From Shimia sp. Alg240-R146 (GTDB taxonomy: Bacteria > Pseudomonadota > Alphaproteobacteria > Rhodobacterales > Rhodobacteraceae): a stretch of DNA of 64,000 nucleotides. Of the stretch, positions 17,357-26,244 are shown one piece after another; positions within the stretch are counted from its first letter, which is position 1; every line of letters begins with the position of its first letter. The stretch covers positions 930,001 through 994,000 of the forward strand of contig NZ_CAMZOK010000001.1 in the NCBI RefSeq assembly GCF_947331465.1. Direction: 5' to 3'. The notes beneath the pieces were generated by a model that was given only the letters and a program-made list of their open reading frames with translations, was not told where the DNA came from and made no database searches. Made by a program: the position numbers and the translations under genes.

Positions 17357-17782
17357 ATGAAACTTGAATTCCACCACATTAATTTTGTGTCCCACGATGT
17401 GGACCGGCTGCACGATTTTTATACCAAGGTTTTGGGGCTTGCGGATGTGCCGCAAGAAGACTTTCCACGCACGAAAGCCGATGAAGACAGTGGCTATGAC
17501 GGTAAAATCCGCTTTGCCACAGATGGCGATATGCAGATGCATCTGGCGGAGCGGCGGTTGGATGTGGCCTTTGTGAACGGGCAGGTGATCAATCCGGTGG
17601 ATCGCGGGCATATCGCGTTTCGCACCGATGATATCGCGGCGTTTCTGCAGGTGCTGCGGGACAACAACGTGCCGTACTCAGATTACGGAACCGCCTTTGC
17701 CAAGGAATGGCATCAGGTGTTTTTCCACGATCCTGAGGGCAATGTGGTTGAGGTGCATCAGCAGGTGGGCGGCACGGGCTGA
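17357..17782 (+). CDS. VOC (glyoxalase/dioxygenase-like) family protein
   Basis: A 141-residue vicinal-oxygen-chelate protein with the two beta-alpha-beta-beta-beta units of the fold. The first unit starts EFHHINFVSHDVDRLHDFYTKVLGL and the second GHIAFRTDDIAAFLQVLRD. Candidate metal ligands are the first-unit His of FHHINF, His in RGHIAF, and Glu in DPEGNVVEVHQQ. The ATG follows GGAGCGGCCA. The reaction is not predictable from this family. The MFS gene follows in the same direction 56 bases later and may be co-transcribed. Confidence 0.87.
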   Translation: MKLEFHHINFVSHDVDRLHDFYTKVLGLADVPQEDFPRTKADEDSGYDGKIRFATDGDMQMHLAERRLDVAFVNGQVINPVDRGHIAFRTDDIAAFLQVLRDNNVPYSDYGTAFAKEWHQVFFHDPEGNVVEVHQQVGGTG

Positions 17783-17838
17783 TACCCCATGTCGTTCTGG
17801 AGCTATACAGATGCGCCGTGCCCGCCTAGCGTGGCCCA

Positions 17839-19056
17839 ATGACTGATCACCCCATTCTCGACAGCCGTTATAGCTGGATTCGTCTCGCGATTACTTTGGT
17901 GATTGCGGTGTTTGCCAATGTGGGCATGTGGGCGGTGATTGTGGTGATGCCGTCGATCCAAGCCGAGTTCGGCATCGATCGGGCGGGTGCAAGTGTACCT
18001 TATGTGCTGACGATGGTCGGCTTTGCGGTGGGCAATTTTGCAATTGGCCGCGCGGTGGACCGGTTTGGGGTCAGCAAATCGCTGATTGGCGCGGCGGTGT
18101 TGAGCGCGGTGAGTTACGGGCTGGCGGCCCTGAGCCCGTCGGTGGCGATCCTGTCGTTGGTGCATTTCTTTTTGGGCTTTGGCACGGCGGTCGGGTTTGG
18201 GCCGCTGATTGCGGACATATCGCTGTGGTTTCAAAAGCGACGCGGGATCGCGGTGGCGATTGCGGCGAGCGGGAATTACCTGTCCGGCGCGATTTGGCCA
18301 ATGCTGCTGAGCGGCGTGCAGAGCGATTTCGGCTGGCGCGGGGTGTTTGTGGCTTTGGCGGTGATCACGGTGGTCGCGATTGTGCCTTTGGCGTTGTTGT
18401 TGCGTCCGCGGGTGCCGATGGAGGCCTTGGCGGCACAACAAAGGGCGGCAGATGCCAAACAAGGTGGAGCGCCATTCAAGCCTGTGGTGCTGATGTGGGT
18501 CTTGGGCATTGCCGGCGTGGGCTGTTGCGTGGCGATGTCGATGCCGCAGGTACACATCGTGAGTTTCTGCGTGGATTTGGGCTTTGGCCCAGCGGTGGGT
18601 GCCGAGATGCTGGCCCTGATGTTGTTGGGCGGCGTGGTGTCGCGGCTGATTTCGGGGCTGGTCGCGGATCAGTTGGGCGGATTGATCACATTGTTAATCG
18701 GGTCGGTGTTGCAATGTATGGCGTTGTTCTTGTTCCTGCCGTTTGACGGGCTGGTGCCGCTTTATCTGGTGAGCGCGGCCTTTGGCTTGGCGCAGGGCGG
18801 GATCGTTCCGGCCTATGCGCTGGTGGTGCGGGAATACATGCCGGCCAATGAGGCGGGCAGCCGCGTCGGATTTGTCATGATGGCAACAATCATGGGCATG
18901 GCGCTCGGCGGGTGGATGTCAGGTTGGATTTACGACGTGAGCGGCAGCTATGGGTTGGCGTTCATCAATGGCATCGTTTGGAACGCGCTCAACATCGCCA
19001 TTTTGGTGTCGATCCTGATGCGCGTGCGCGGTGGGCCAAGGCCGGTGGCGGCATAA
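17839..19056 (+). CDS. MFS transporter
   Basis: Major facilitator of 405 residues with 12 predicted hydrophobic segments in two halves. The motif-A-like loop after helix 2 is GRAVDRFGVSK, and the central cytoplasmic loop runs through RPRVPMEALAAQQRAADAKQGG. Sequences like GPLIADISLWFQKRRGIAVAIAASG resemble the oxalate:formate/monocarboxylate branch. No ribosome site is obvious before the ATG at 17839. The substrate is unknown; the neighbours (VOC protein before, acnB after) give little guidance. Confidence 0.88.
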   Translation: MTDHPILDSRYSWIRLAITLVIAVFANVGMWAVIVVMPSIQAEFGIDRAGASVPYVLTMVGFAVGNFAIGRAVDRFGVSKSLIGAAVLSAVSYGLAALSPSVAILSLVHFFLGFGTAVGFGPLIADISLWFQKRRGIAVAIAASGNYLSGAIWPMLLSGVQSDFGWRGVFVALAVITVVAIVPLALLLRPRVPMEALAAQQRAADAKQGGAPFKPVVLMWVLGIAGVGCCVAMSMPQVHIVSFCVDLGFGPAVGAEMLALMLLGGVVSRLISGLVADQLGGLITLLIGSVLQCMALFLFLPFDGLVPLYLVSAAFGLAQGGIVPAYALVVREYMPANEAGSRVGFVMMATIMGMALGGWMSGWIYDVSGSYGLAFINGIVWNALNIAILVSILMRVRGGPRPVAA

Positions 19057-19298
19057 CGCGGCAGTATTTTGCCTGCGACCAAGAAGCATTTGGGGCGGAC
19101 CGGGATTTATGTCAAAAGGGCCGCACGCGGCGCCGGTGCCGACAGTTTGAGACATCCGAACCCTTTGCGACCCCTTGGAACGGCTTGCAACTCTCGACTG
19201 TTTGGTATACAGCCGCATACAAATAGCCACCGAGCCTTAAAAATAAGCTTGAGACTCGGCGTTCATGCACCCGCCAACTCCAAATCGCTAGGATCACC

Positions 19299-22088
19299 AT
19301 GAGCTTGTATACCGACTACCTCACCGAGATCGAAACCCGTAAAGGCGAGGGCCTGAGCCCTAAGCCGATTGACGGCGGCCCCCTTGTGGCCGAGCTGATC
19401 GACCTGATCAAAGACACCGGAAATGAGCTGCGCGAAGGCGCGCTCGACTTCTTCATTTACAACACGCTGCCCGGCACAACTAGCGCGGCGGGCGTAAAGG
19501 CGAAGTTCCTGAAAGAGATCATTCTGGGCGAGGCTGTTGTGGCCGAGATCACACCGGATTTTGCCTTTGAAATGCTGTCGCACATGAAGGGTGGCCCTTC
19601 AGTTGACGTGCTGATCGATCTGGCGCTGGGCGACGATGCTGCTGTGGCGACGCAAGCGGCCGACGTTCTGAAGACACAAGTGTTCCTGTATGACGCCGAC
19701 ATGACCCGTCTGGGTGATGCGTTGGCTGCAGGCAATGCGATCGCCAAAGATTTGCTGGAAAGCTACGCCAAGGCCGAGTTTTTCACCAAGTTGCCAGACA
19801 TGGCGGAAGAAATCGAAATCGTGACCTATGTGGCGGGCGAAGGCGACATTTCCACCGACCTTCTGTCGCCAGGTGCCGAAGCGCACAGTCGTGCGGACCG
19901 CGAGTTGCACGGCAAGTGCATGATCTCGGAAGCTGCGCAGAAGCACATCAACGAGCTGAAGCTGCAGCACCCTGGCAAGCAGGTGATGTTGATTGCTGAA
20001 AAAGGCACCATGGGTGTGGGCTCGTCGCGGATGTCGGGCGTGAACAACGTCGCGCTTTGGACTGGTAAACAGGCCAGCCCTTATGTGCCGTTTGTGAACT
20101 ATGCGCCGATCGTGGCAGGCACCAACGGCATTTCGCCGATCTTTTTGACCACAGTGGGCGTGACCGGCGGTATCGGTCTGGACCTGAAGAACTGGGTCAA
20201 GAAAACCGATGAAGACGGCAACGCGATCCTGAACAACGACGGCAACCCGATCCTTGAGCAGACATACTCTGTTGAGACCGGCACGGTTCTGAAGATCAAC
20301 ACCAAAGACAAGAAGCTCTACTCGGAAGAGGGTGATGAGTTGGTCGACGTGTCCTCGTCCTTTACCCCGCAAAAAGCGGAGTTCATGAAGGCCGGTGGGT
20401 CTTATGCGATTGTCTTCGGCAAGAAGCTGCAGACATTTGCGGCCGAAGCGTTGGGCGTTGAGCCAACACCGGTGTTCGCACCGTCCAAAGAAATCAGCCA
20501 CGAGGGTCAGGGGCTGACCGCCGTGGAGAAGATCTTTAACAAAAACGCAGTGGGCACCACACCGGGCAAGACATTGCACGCCGGTTCCGATGTGCGCGTG
20601 AAGGTCAATATCGTGGGCAGCCAAGACACCACCGGCCTGATGACCATGCAGGAACTCGAAGCGATGGCCGCCACTGTTGTGTCGCCAATCGTGGACGGCG
20701 CGTATCAGTCGGGCTGTCACACCGCGTCTGTTTGGGATGCCAAAGCACAGGCCAACACACCGCGCCTGATGCAGTTTATGAACGACTTTGGTCTGGTCAC
20801 AGGCCGTGACCCCAAAGGCGAATATCACGCCATGACCGACGTGATCCACAAGGTGCTGAACGACATCACCGTCGACGACTGGGCGGTGATCATCGGTGGC
20901 GACAGCCACACACGTATGTCCAAAGGCGTCGCCTTTGGTGCGGACAGTGGCACGGTGGCACTGGCACTGGCGACTGGTGAGGCATCGATGCCGATCCCTG
21001 AGTCGGTCAAAGTGACCTTCAAAGGCAAAATGGCCGAGCACATGGATTTCCGCGACGTGGTTCACGCCACCCAGTTGCAGATGCTGGCACAGCATGGCGA
21101 CAACGTGTTCCAAGGCCGCGTGATCGAAGTGCACATCGGCACATTGCTGGCGGACCAAGCGTTCACGTTCACTGACTGGACTGCGGAAATGAAGGCCAAA
21201 GCGTCGGTCTGTATTTCCAACGACGAGACACTGGTTGGCTCGCTTGAGCTGGCCAAGTCGCGTATCCAGATCATGATCGACAAAGGCATGGAGCATGAAA
21301 ATGGCATGCTGCAAAACCTGATCGACATCGCGGATGCCCGCATTGCCGAGATCAAATCCGGTGACAAGCCTGCGCTGACACCTGATGACAACGCCAAATA
21401 CTTTGCCGAAGTGGTTGTGGATCTGGACGAAATCGTCGAGCCAATGATTGCCGACCCTGACGTGAACAACGCCGATGTATCCAAGCGCTATACCCACGAC
21501 ACCATCCGTCCGATCAGCTTCTATAAGGCTGAGAAGAAAGTGGATCTTGGCTTTGTTGGCTCGTGCATGGTGCACAAGGGCGACATCAAGATCGTCGCGC
21601 AGATGTTGAAGAACATCGAAGCTGCCAACGGTAAGGTCGAGTTCAAGGCACCGCTGGTTGTGGCCGCGCCGACCTATAACATCATCGACGAGATGAAGGC
21701 CGAGGGTGACTGGGAAATCCTGCAGAAATATTCGGGCTTTGAGTTCGACGATCTGTTCCCGAAAGAGCAAGCGCGCAAAGAGTATGAGAACATTCTCTAT
21801 CTCGAACGTCCGGGCTGTAACCTGTGCATGGGCAACCAAGAAAAAGCCGCGAAGGGCGACACTGTTCTGGCGACCTCGACCCGCTTGTTCCAAGGCCGTG
21901 TTGTGGCGGATAGCGCGACCAAGAAAGGTGAGAGCCTGTTGGGCTCGACCCCGCTGGTGGTTCTGGCAGCCGTTTTGGGCCGTACGCCGACATTGGAAGA
22001 GTACAAGGCTGCGGTGGAAGGCATTGACCTGACCAAATTTGCACCGCCGCTGGCTGCGCCTTCGGCAACCAAGTCCGCGCACTTCTGA
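19299..22088 (+). CDS. acnB: Aconitate hydratase B / 2-methylisocitrate dehydratase
   Basis: TCA-cycle enzyme interconverting citrate and isocitrate through a [4Fe-4S] cluster, and able to act in the 2-methylcitrate cycle. It has 929 residues, matching the AcnB type with an N-terminal HEAT-like region. The cluster cysteines are Cys756 (VGSCMVH) and Cys840 and Cys843 (GCNLCMGN). The substrate-site segment GDSHTRMSKGVAFGADSGTVALALATGE is intact. The ATG follows TAGGATCACC. The gene stands alone: 242 bases without a gene precede it and a strong terminator follows. Confidence 0.97.
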   Translation: MSLYTDYLTEIETRKGEGLSPKPIDGGPLVAELIDLIKDTGNELREGALDFFIYNTLPGTTSAAGVKAKFLKEIILGEAVVAEITPDFAFEMLSHMKGGPSVDVLIDLALGDDAAVATQAADVLKTQVFLYDADMTRLGDALAAGNAIAKDLLESYAKAEFFTKLPDMAEEIEIVTYVAGEGDISTDLLSPGAEAHSRADRELHGKCMISEAAQKHINELKLQHPGKQVMLIAEKGTMGVGSSRMSGVNNVALWTGKQASPYVPFVNYAPIVAGTNGISPIFLTTVGVTGGIGLDLKNWVKKTDEDGNAILNNDGNPILEQTYSVETGTVLKINTKDKKLYSEEGDELVDVSSSFTPQKAEFMKAGGSYAIVFGKKLQTFAAEALGVEPTPVFAPSKEISHEGQGLTAVEKIFNKNAVGTTPGKTLHAGSDVRVKVNIVGSQDTTGLMTMQELEAMAATVVSPIVDGAYQSGCHTASVWDAKAQANTPRLMQFMNDFGLVTGRDPKGEYHAMTDVIHKVLNDITVDDWAVIIGGDSHTRMSKGVAFGADSGTVALALATGEASMPIPESVKVTFKGKMAEHMDFRDVVHATQLQMLAQHGDNVFQGRVIEVHIGTLLADQAFTFTDWTAEMKAKASVCISNDETLVGSLELAKSRIQIMIDKGMEHENGMLQNLIDIADARIAEIKSGDKPALTPDDNAKYFAEVVVDLDEIVEPMIADPDVNNADVSKRYTHDTIRPISFYKAEKKVDLGFVGSCMVHKGDIKIVAQMLKNIEAANGKVEFKAPLVVAAPTYNIIDEMKAEGDWEILQKYSGFEFDDLFPKEQARKEYENILYLERPGCNLCMGNQEKAAKGDTVLATSTRLFQGRVVADSATKKGESLLGSTPLVVLAAVLGRTPTLEEYKAAVEGIDLTKFAPPLAAPSATKSAHF

Positions 22089-22111
22089 TCTGAGGATCAT
22101 TTGAAAAATCG

Positions 22112-22146
22112 GCCGGCATCGTGGAAACGCGGTGCCGGCTTTTTTT
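22112..22146 (+). terminator. Rho-independent terminator after acnB
   Basis: The arms GCCGGCATC and GGTGCCGGC enclose a ten-base loop and are followed by seven T. It lies 24 bases past the acnB stop and should end that transcript. Confidence 0.9.
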
Positions 22147-22208
22147 GTGGATTTTACACGCTTTATGGTTGTGACCGCTCGGTTAGTTGGTCACCTTCCT
22201 GATAAGGA

Positions 22209-22223
22209 TTTTGATTATCAAAA
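22209..22223. promoter_or_regulatory. AT-rich palindrome upstream of the NYN nuclease gene
   Basis: TTTTGAT-T-ATCAAAA is a perfect seven-base-arm palindrome around one base, ending 12 bases before the ATG at 22235. It resembles an FNR half-site pair but has one base instead of four between TTGAT and ATCAA, so I do not call it an FNR box. It could be an operator covering the ribosome-binding region. Confidence 0.35.
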
Positions 22224-22234
22224 AGATCTAAAAG

Positions 22235-23197
22235 ATGTCCGACTTTTTTGCGCGGCCCGAGGCCGGGTTTTTGATTGCTGTATTGCTCGTTTTTTTGCTG
22301 ATGATGTTTCTGTTGTCGCGACTTTTGCGGTTCCTTTTGTACCGAGATCGACGGCGTCAACCTGAGGCTCAGCCGGAACCGGCGAAGACCCGAAACACGG
22401 TGATCGTCGATGGTTCAAACGTGATGTATTGGAAGGGCGGCGAGCCGAATTTGGACACGTTGATCGAGGTTTTGGACAGCCTCAGGTCAAAGAACCTGAA
22501 ACTGGGTGTGATGTTTGATGCCAATGCGGGATATCTTGTCTCGGAGAGTTACATGCATGACAGCGCGTTTGCGACGCGACTTGGCCTGTCAGCGGAAAAC
22601 GTTCTGGTGGTGCCCAAAGGCACGCCAGCGGACAAGACTATTTTGCTGGCGGCACGTGATATGGACGCGCGGGTGGTGACAAATGATCAGTTCCGCGATT
22701 GGGCGGAGGAGTATCCCGAAGTGGAAAAGGAGGGGTTCCTGATTAAGGGGGGATATAGGAAGGGGACGCTTTGGTTGGGGCTTGGCGAAGCGGAGATTTC
22801 TGGTGCTGCGGGAAATGCGCCCCAAAATGGTGGCAAGGTTAAGGTCGCCGGCGAAGGTGATGCAAAAGCCGCCTTTGCCATTGCCGCTGCGGAGTTGGAC
22901 CCTTGGCCTAGCAAGGCCGCGTTGAAGGCTGTTCTTGAGGCAGGAGGGCATGCCTTCGTCGAAGGGCCTCATTCGCTACAGGTAAGCGACGCGCCGAGGT
23001 TTGTCTTTCAGGACTTGGAAGGTGCGGCAGCGCCTAGTATCGAAGCGCACGGGGATGAAACCAAAGCGCTTGTGGTGACCTGTCGGGATATCTCAAACAC
23101 ACTGTCCGCCGCGAACATCCGCCACCGGTTCGAAGTGTATTCCTATAACGACGCGTTGGCGGCGTATTTGCACCATGACTGGCCGAAGGATTGGTGA
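22235..23197 (+). CDS. Membrane-anchored NYN-domain (Zc3h12a-like) ribonuclease
   Basis: A 320-residue protein with one N-terminal membrane helix at about 11-36 followed by a basic anchor RDRRR. The NYN/PIN-like nuclease domain spans about 53-185: VIVDGSNVMYW (Asp59, Asn62), LGVMFDANAGY (Asp95), TPADKTILLAARDMDARVVTNDQFRDW (Asp133, Asp142, Asp151). These acids form the expected metal site, so it should be active on RNA near the membrane. A second domain of about 120 residues, with VVTCRDISNTLSAANIRHRFEVYSYNDAL, has no family I recognise. The start has only a weak ribosome site (AAAAG). Confidence 0.85.
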   Translation: MSDFFARPEAGFLIAVLLVFLLMMFLLSRLLRFLLYRDRRRQPEAQPEPAKTRNTVIVDGSNVMYWKGGEPNLDTLIEVLDSLRSKNLKLGVMFDANAGYLVSESYMHDSAFATRLGLSAENVLVVPKGTPADKTILLAARDMDARVVTNDQFRDWAEEYPEVEKEGFLIKGGYRKGTLWLGLGEAEISGAAGNAPQNGGKVKVAGEGDAKAAFAIAAAELDPWPSKAALKAVLEAGGHAFVEGPHSLQVSDAPRFVFQDLEGAAAPSIEAHGDETKALVVTCRDISNTLSAANIRHRFEVYSYNDALAAYLHHDWPKDW

Positions 23198-23235
23198 TGC
23201 CTCGCGGCCTTAGGTCAGTGATAGGAGAGGATCAA

Positions 23236-23270
23236 CAAAAAACGCCGCCCCAAATAGGAGCGGCGTTTTG
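23236..23270 (-). terminator. Terminator after rplS-rpmE
   Basis: Read on the minus strand, a GC-rich stem AACGCCGC/GCGGCGTT is followed by six T. It lies 23 bases beyond the rpmE stop and ends the rplS-rpmE unit. Confidence 0.88.
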
Positions 23271-23292
23271 TCGAAACATCTGAAAGCGGTGC

Positions 23293-23514
23293 TTAGAAGC
23301 CCAGGCCTTCGTATTTCTTTTTGAACTTGGACACGCGGCCACCGGCATCCATCAGGCGGGTGTTGCCGCCGTTCCATGCAGGGTGCACGGAAGGGTCAAC
23401 ATCAAGTGCCAGCTGGTCGCCTTCGGCGCCATAGGTCGAGCGCATCTGAACGATCGTACCGTCGGTCATTTTCACGTCGATGAAGTGGTAGTCGGGATGA
23501 GTGTCTTTTTTCAT
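23293..23514 (-). CDS. rpmE: 50S ribosomal protein L31
   Basis: A 73-residue ribosomal protein of the large subunit ([20 protein letters not shown]...). It lacks the CxxC zinc pair, so it is the zinc-independent form; the normal [25 protein letters not shown] end is intact. It starts 11 bases after rplS and is followed by a terminator. The arrangement rplS-rpmE is common in alphaproteobacteria. Confidence 0.97.
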   Translation of the reverse strand: MKKDTHPDYHFIDVKMTDGTIVQMRSTYGAEGDQLALDVDPSVHPAWNGGNTRLMDAGGRVSKFKKKYEGLGF

Positions 23515-23525
23515 GATACCGCTCC

Positions 23526-23900
23526 TTACGCTTTCTTGGGTTTGTAGTTGGTGTCTTCTGCGATACGTGCGGATTTACCGCGACGTGCGCGCAGATAGTA
23601 CAGTTTGGCGCGACGGACGCGACCACGGCGAACAACGGTGATGTTGTCGATGTTGGTCGAGTGCAGCGGGAATACGCGCTCCACGCCTTCGCCAAAGGAA
23701 ATCTTGCGAACAGTGAACGAGCCGGCAATGCCTGCGCCGTTTTTACGGCTGATGCAAACACCTTCGTAGTTCTGCACACGGGTGCGCGAACCTTCGGTCA
23801 CTTTAAAGCCTACGCGAACGGTGTCACCGGCTTTGAAATCGGGGATGTCTTTCCCCAGAGCGGAAACTTGTTCCGCCTCAAGCTGTGCGATCAGATCCAT
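23526..23900 (-). CDS. rplS: 50S ribosomal protein L19
   Basis: Large-subunit protein at the 30S-50S interface, 124 residues. [29 protein letters not shown] and [28 protein letters not shown] are the conserved core. The start ATG is preceded by TAGGAGATGGTCAG. Unlike the usual rimM-trmD-rplS order, trmD lies beyond the opposed GH25 gene, so rplS must have its own promoter in the 402-base gap upstream. A small hairpin (TTGCGG/CCGCAA at 23921-23937) lies right before the ribosome site. Confidence 0.97.
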   Translation of the reverse strand: MDLIAQLEAEQVSALGKDIPDFKAGDTVRVGFKVTEGSRTRVQNYEGVCISRKNGAGIAGSFTVRKISFGEGVERVFPLHSTNIDNITVVRRGRVRRAKLYYLRARRGKSARIAEDTNYKPKKA

Positions 23901-24302
23901 CTGACCATCTCCTATTTTGCTTGCGGTTGTTCCGCAAAGGTTTGATGCACCTAAGAGCTCTCGGTCTTCTTCCGGGTCCGCAGATGCGCCCGCCAGAGAT
24001 CAGGTCGTCTTTTCTTGTCGTCATTCGCTGTGTGGTGCACCTGTTCCCGAAGAAAACAACAGTTTTGCAATGCACAGCACGCCCGAACGACTCATACGAG
24101 GCGCGGACTTGCGCGTATGTAGGGGAAAGCGGGCCACAGTGCAAGCGGGATTGACTGTGCGGCAGGCGAGATTTGCATCGGCCAAAAGATTGCGCGCCCT
24201 ACGGTAAGTTTACTGTTCCCAAGGGCCGCAGACCAGCTAGGATTTGAGGGGCGTCCGGCGGTTGGCCTGTGGCGGCTTTGGTTTTGGTTTGAGGTATGTG
24301 CG
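23901..24302. other. Intergenic region between rplS and the GH25 lysozyme gene
   Basis: A 402-base divergent gap that must contain both promoters. On the minus strand the hairpin TTGCGG-TTGTT-CCGCAA lies just upstream of the rplS ribosome site and could be a leader structure. No convincing ORF or tRNA is present. I cannot place the promoters with confidence. Confidence 0.5.
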
Positions 24303-25118
24303 ATGCGATTTTCATTGGCCTTCGTGGCGGTTTTGTTGGTTCTGGTGTCCTGTAGCCGCCCGCAGCCCGAACCGGTCACCGCCGCAGACAGGCAAGCTGC
24401 GCATCTCAAAGCTGAGGTGGCGCGGCTGGTCACAAGGCCGAAATTTGGCGATTTTGATCCCTATGACTGGGAAGGGCGCGGGCCGCGTGCCTATCCGATC
24501 CATGGCATCGATGTGTCGCGCTGGCAGAGTGCAATCGACTGGCGCAAAGCAAAGAGTGCTGGCGTCAGTTTCGCCTTTTTCAAAGCCACCGAAGGCGGCG
24601 ATTTGGCGGATCCACGGTTTGACGATCATCGCCAGGGCGCGCAGGCGGCAGGGGTGCCTTGGGGCGCGTATCATTACTATTATTTCTGTCGCTCAGCCGA
24701 GGAGCAGGCGCGCTGGTTCATCCGCAACGTGCCGCGTGGTGCGGACTTGCCGCATGTTCTGGATATGGAGTGGACGCCGCGCTCCAGAACCTGCACCAAA
24801 CGGCCAAGCGGAGCCAAAGTGCGCTCGGAGGCGCGCAAGTTTCTGGCGATCCTGCACAAGCACTATGGCGTGCGCCCGATCGTTTACACCACGGTGGATT
24901 TCTATCAGGACACCGGTATCGGACAAGTCGGTGGCACAGAGTTTTGGCTGAGGTCCGTCGCGGGGCATCCGCGGGACGTCTATCCCGGAGGCCGTTGGAC
25001 GTTCTGGCAATATACAGGCACGGGAGAGGTGCCGGGGGTTGACGGTGAAGTCGATATCAATGTGTTCCGGGGCAGTCCGGAAGATTGGGTGCGCTGGCGG
25101 GATCGGATTGGTGGGTAG
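24303..25118 (+). CDS. GH25-family lysozyme-like lipoprotein
   Basis: Probable peptidoglycan muramidase of 271 residues. A lipoprotein signal ends LVLVSC with Cys17 as the lipidation site. The GH25 barrel starts HGIDVSRWQ (Asp70) and carries the catalytic pair in HVLDMEWTPR (Asp154, Glu156). VPWGAYHYYYF and the late EVDINVFRG match the family. Membrane anchoring suggests remodelling of the cell's own wall rather than attack. The gene is opposed to the ribosomal genes and separates rplS from trmD. The ATG follows GAGGTATGTGCG. Confidence 0.93.
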   Translation: MRFSLAFVAVLLVLVSCSRPQPEPVTAADRQAAHLKAEVARLVTRPKFGDFDPYDWEGRGPRAYPIHGIDVSRWQSAIDWRKAKSAGVSFAFFKATEGGDLADPRFDDHRQGAQAAGVPWGAYHYYYFCRSAEEQARWFIRNVPRGADLPHVLDMEWTPRSRTCTKRPSGAKVRSEARKFLAILHKHYGVRPIVYTTVDFYQDTGIGQVGGTEFWLRSVAGHPRDVYPGGRWTFWQYTGTGEVPGVDGEVDINVFRGSPEDWVRWRDRIGG

Positions 25119-25440
25119 CGCAGTTTTTGCGGTGCGGACACATACCATTGAACGCCGGACTATACTTTTGAGCGCCCACCTATACTTTCCCTTTCCCACC
25201 GTTCGGATGCAGGTGGGCTAGGTTAAAGGAGTGGCGCGCATCACTCTCACGAAACGCGTCATGGCAAATGTGGCGACGACCTTGGCTTAAGTCATGACTG
25301 TCGACCGCGACCGAAGGTGCCTCACGTGTCCCGGGCTCGTCCCTGTTCTGGACATATTGAGAATGGTCTGGTGGAAGGACCAACCTTCAAAAACAGGGCG
25401 CCGTCCGAGCTACCCTCGCCCAGAGCGTACGGTGCCCTGT
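25119..25440. other. Convergent intergenic region, possible small RNA
   Basis: A gap of 322 bases between two converging genes. It holds a tandem 20-base-period repeat containing two TATACT hexamers (25148-25188), an eight-base inverted repeat (GCCCACCT at 25173, AGGTGGGC at 25211) and a bidirectional terminator at its right end. No credible ORF is present. Promoter-like elements followed by a terminator would fit a small RNA of about 250 bases on the plus strand, which is unproven. Confidence 0.4.
25148..25188 (+). repeat. Tandem imperfect direct repeat with TATACT boxes
   Basis: Two 21-base units with a 20-base period: TTGAACGCC...TATACTTT and TTGAGCGCC...TATACTTT, identical at 17 of 21 positions. 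Each pairs a TTGA with a TATACT box, but at a spacing too short for a normal sigma-70 promoter. Confidence 0.6.
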
Positions 25441-25446
25441 CTATTT
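25393..25446 (-). terminator. Bidirectional terminator after trmD
   Basis: The arms ACAGGGCGCCGT and ACGGTGCCCTGT pair over 12 positions with one wobble. T-runs lie on both sides (TTTTTG on the minus strand, TATTTTTTG on the plus). It begins right at the trmD stop. Confidence 0.85.
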
Positions 25447-26244
25447 TTTGTTTTGATAAGCTTGCCACATGTCCGGCCGCCGCTCGCGGGTGAGCGCTTC
25501 GGCCATGTCGCGGCGCCATTTTTCGACGTTACCGTGGTGGCCTGACATCAGCACATCAGGGATGGCGCGGCCTTTCCAGTCTGCAGGTCGGGTGTATTGC
25601 GGATGTTCCAGCAGGCCTGCGGAATGGCTTTCGTCCACGGTGCTTTCTTCGTTGCCCAAGACATCCGGCAGGAGCCGCACGGTGGCGTCGATCATGGCCT
25701 GCGCGGCGATCTCGCCGCCGGTGAGGACAAAATCACCAAGGCTGACTTCCATGATGTTGTAGTGATCCAGCACGCGCTGGTCCACGCCTTCAAACCGGCC
25801 ACACAGCATGGTCACACCGTCCGCTTGGGACCAAGCTCGCGCCATTTGCTGATCAAAGGGGCGGCCGCGAGGGGACAGATAGACCAGGGGCCAGTTGCCA
25901 CGTGCGCCAGACATGGCGCTTTCGATGGCATTGCCCAGCACGTCCGGACGCAAGACCATACCGGCGCCACCGCCCGCGGGGGTGTCGTCAACGTTGCGGT
26001 GCTTGGTCACGCCGAAGTGGCGAAGATTGGTTGTGTGGAGTTGCCACTTGCCATCCTTGAGTGCGCGACCCGTGAGGCTTTCGCCAAGCACACCAGGAAA
26101 GGCGTCCGGAAAAAGCGTAATGATCTGGGCTGTCCAGACACCGGACAGGCGTGGATTGTGGTCCATCAACTCGCGCGGCTTGAACGAGGTGGTGATCGAT
26201 TTGCGCCCGTGGGAGCGGGGCTTTTTGTCGGTTTTGTCACTCAC
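25441..26244 (-). CDS. trmD: tRNA (guanine-N1-)-methyltransferase
   Basis: Makes m1G37 in tRNA and so protects the reading frame. The SPOUT knot is marked by YLSPRGRPFDQ and LCGRFEGVDQRVLDHY, and SLGDFVLTGGEIAAQAMIDA is complete. The start is a GTG at 26244 with AGGAG upstream, overlapping the stop of the sulfotransferase-like gene. The 267-residue product has about 35 extra residues before the usual start region AQIITLFPDAF, rich in Lys and Arg. In most bacteria trmD directly follows rimM; here two unrelated genes intervene. Confidence 0.96.
   Translation of the reverse strand: MSDKTDKKPRSHGRKSITTSFKPRELMDHNPRLSGVWTAQIITLFPDAFPGVLGESLTGRALKDGKWQLHTTNLRHFGVTKHRNVDDTPAGGGAGMVLRPDVLGNAIESAMSGARGNWPLVYLSPRGRPFDQQMARAWSQADGVTMLCGRFEGVDQRVLDHYNIMEVSLGDFVLTGGEIAAQAMIDATVRLLPDVLGNEESTVDESHSAGLLEHPQYTRPADWKGRAIPDVLMSGHHGNVEKWRRDMAEALTRERRPDMWQAYQNKK

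Noticed and set aside
19599-22100. 833-codon open frame on the minus strand
   Set aside because: It is antisense to acnB, in the frame that GC-rich codon use keeps open by chance; the product is His/Arg/Val-rich with no recognisable domain.
22209-22223. FNR box before the NYN nuclease gene
   Set aside because: Only one base separates TTGAT and ATCAA; FNR needs four.
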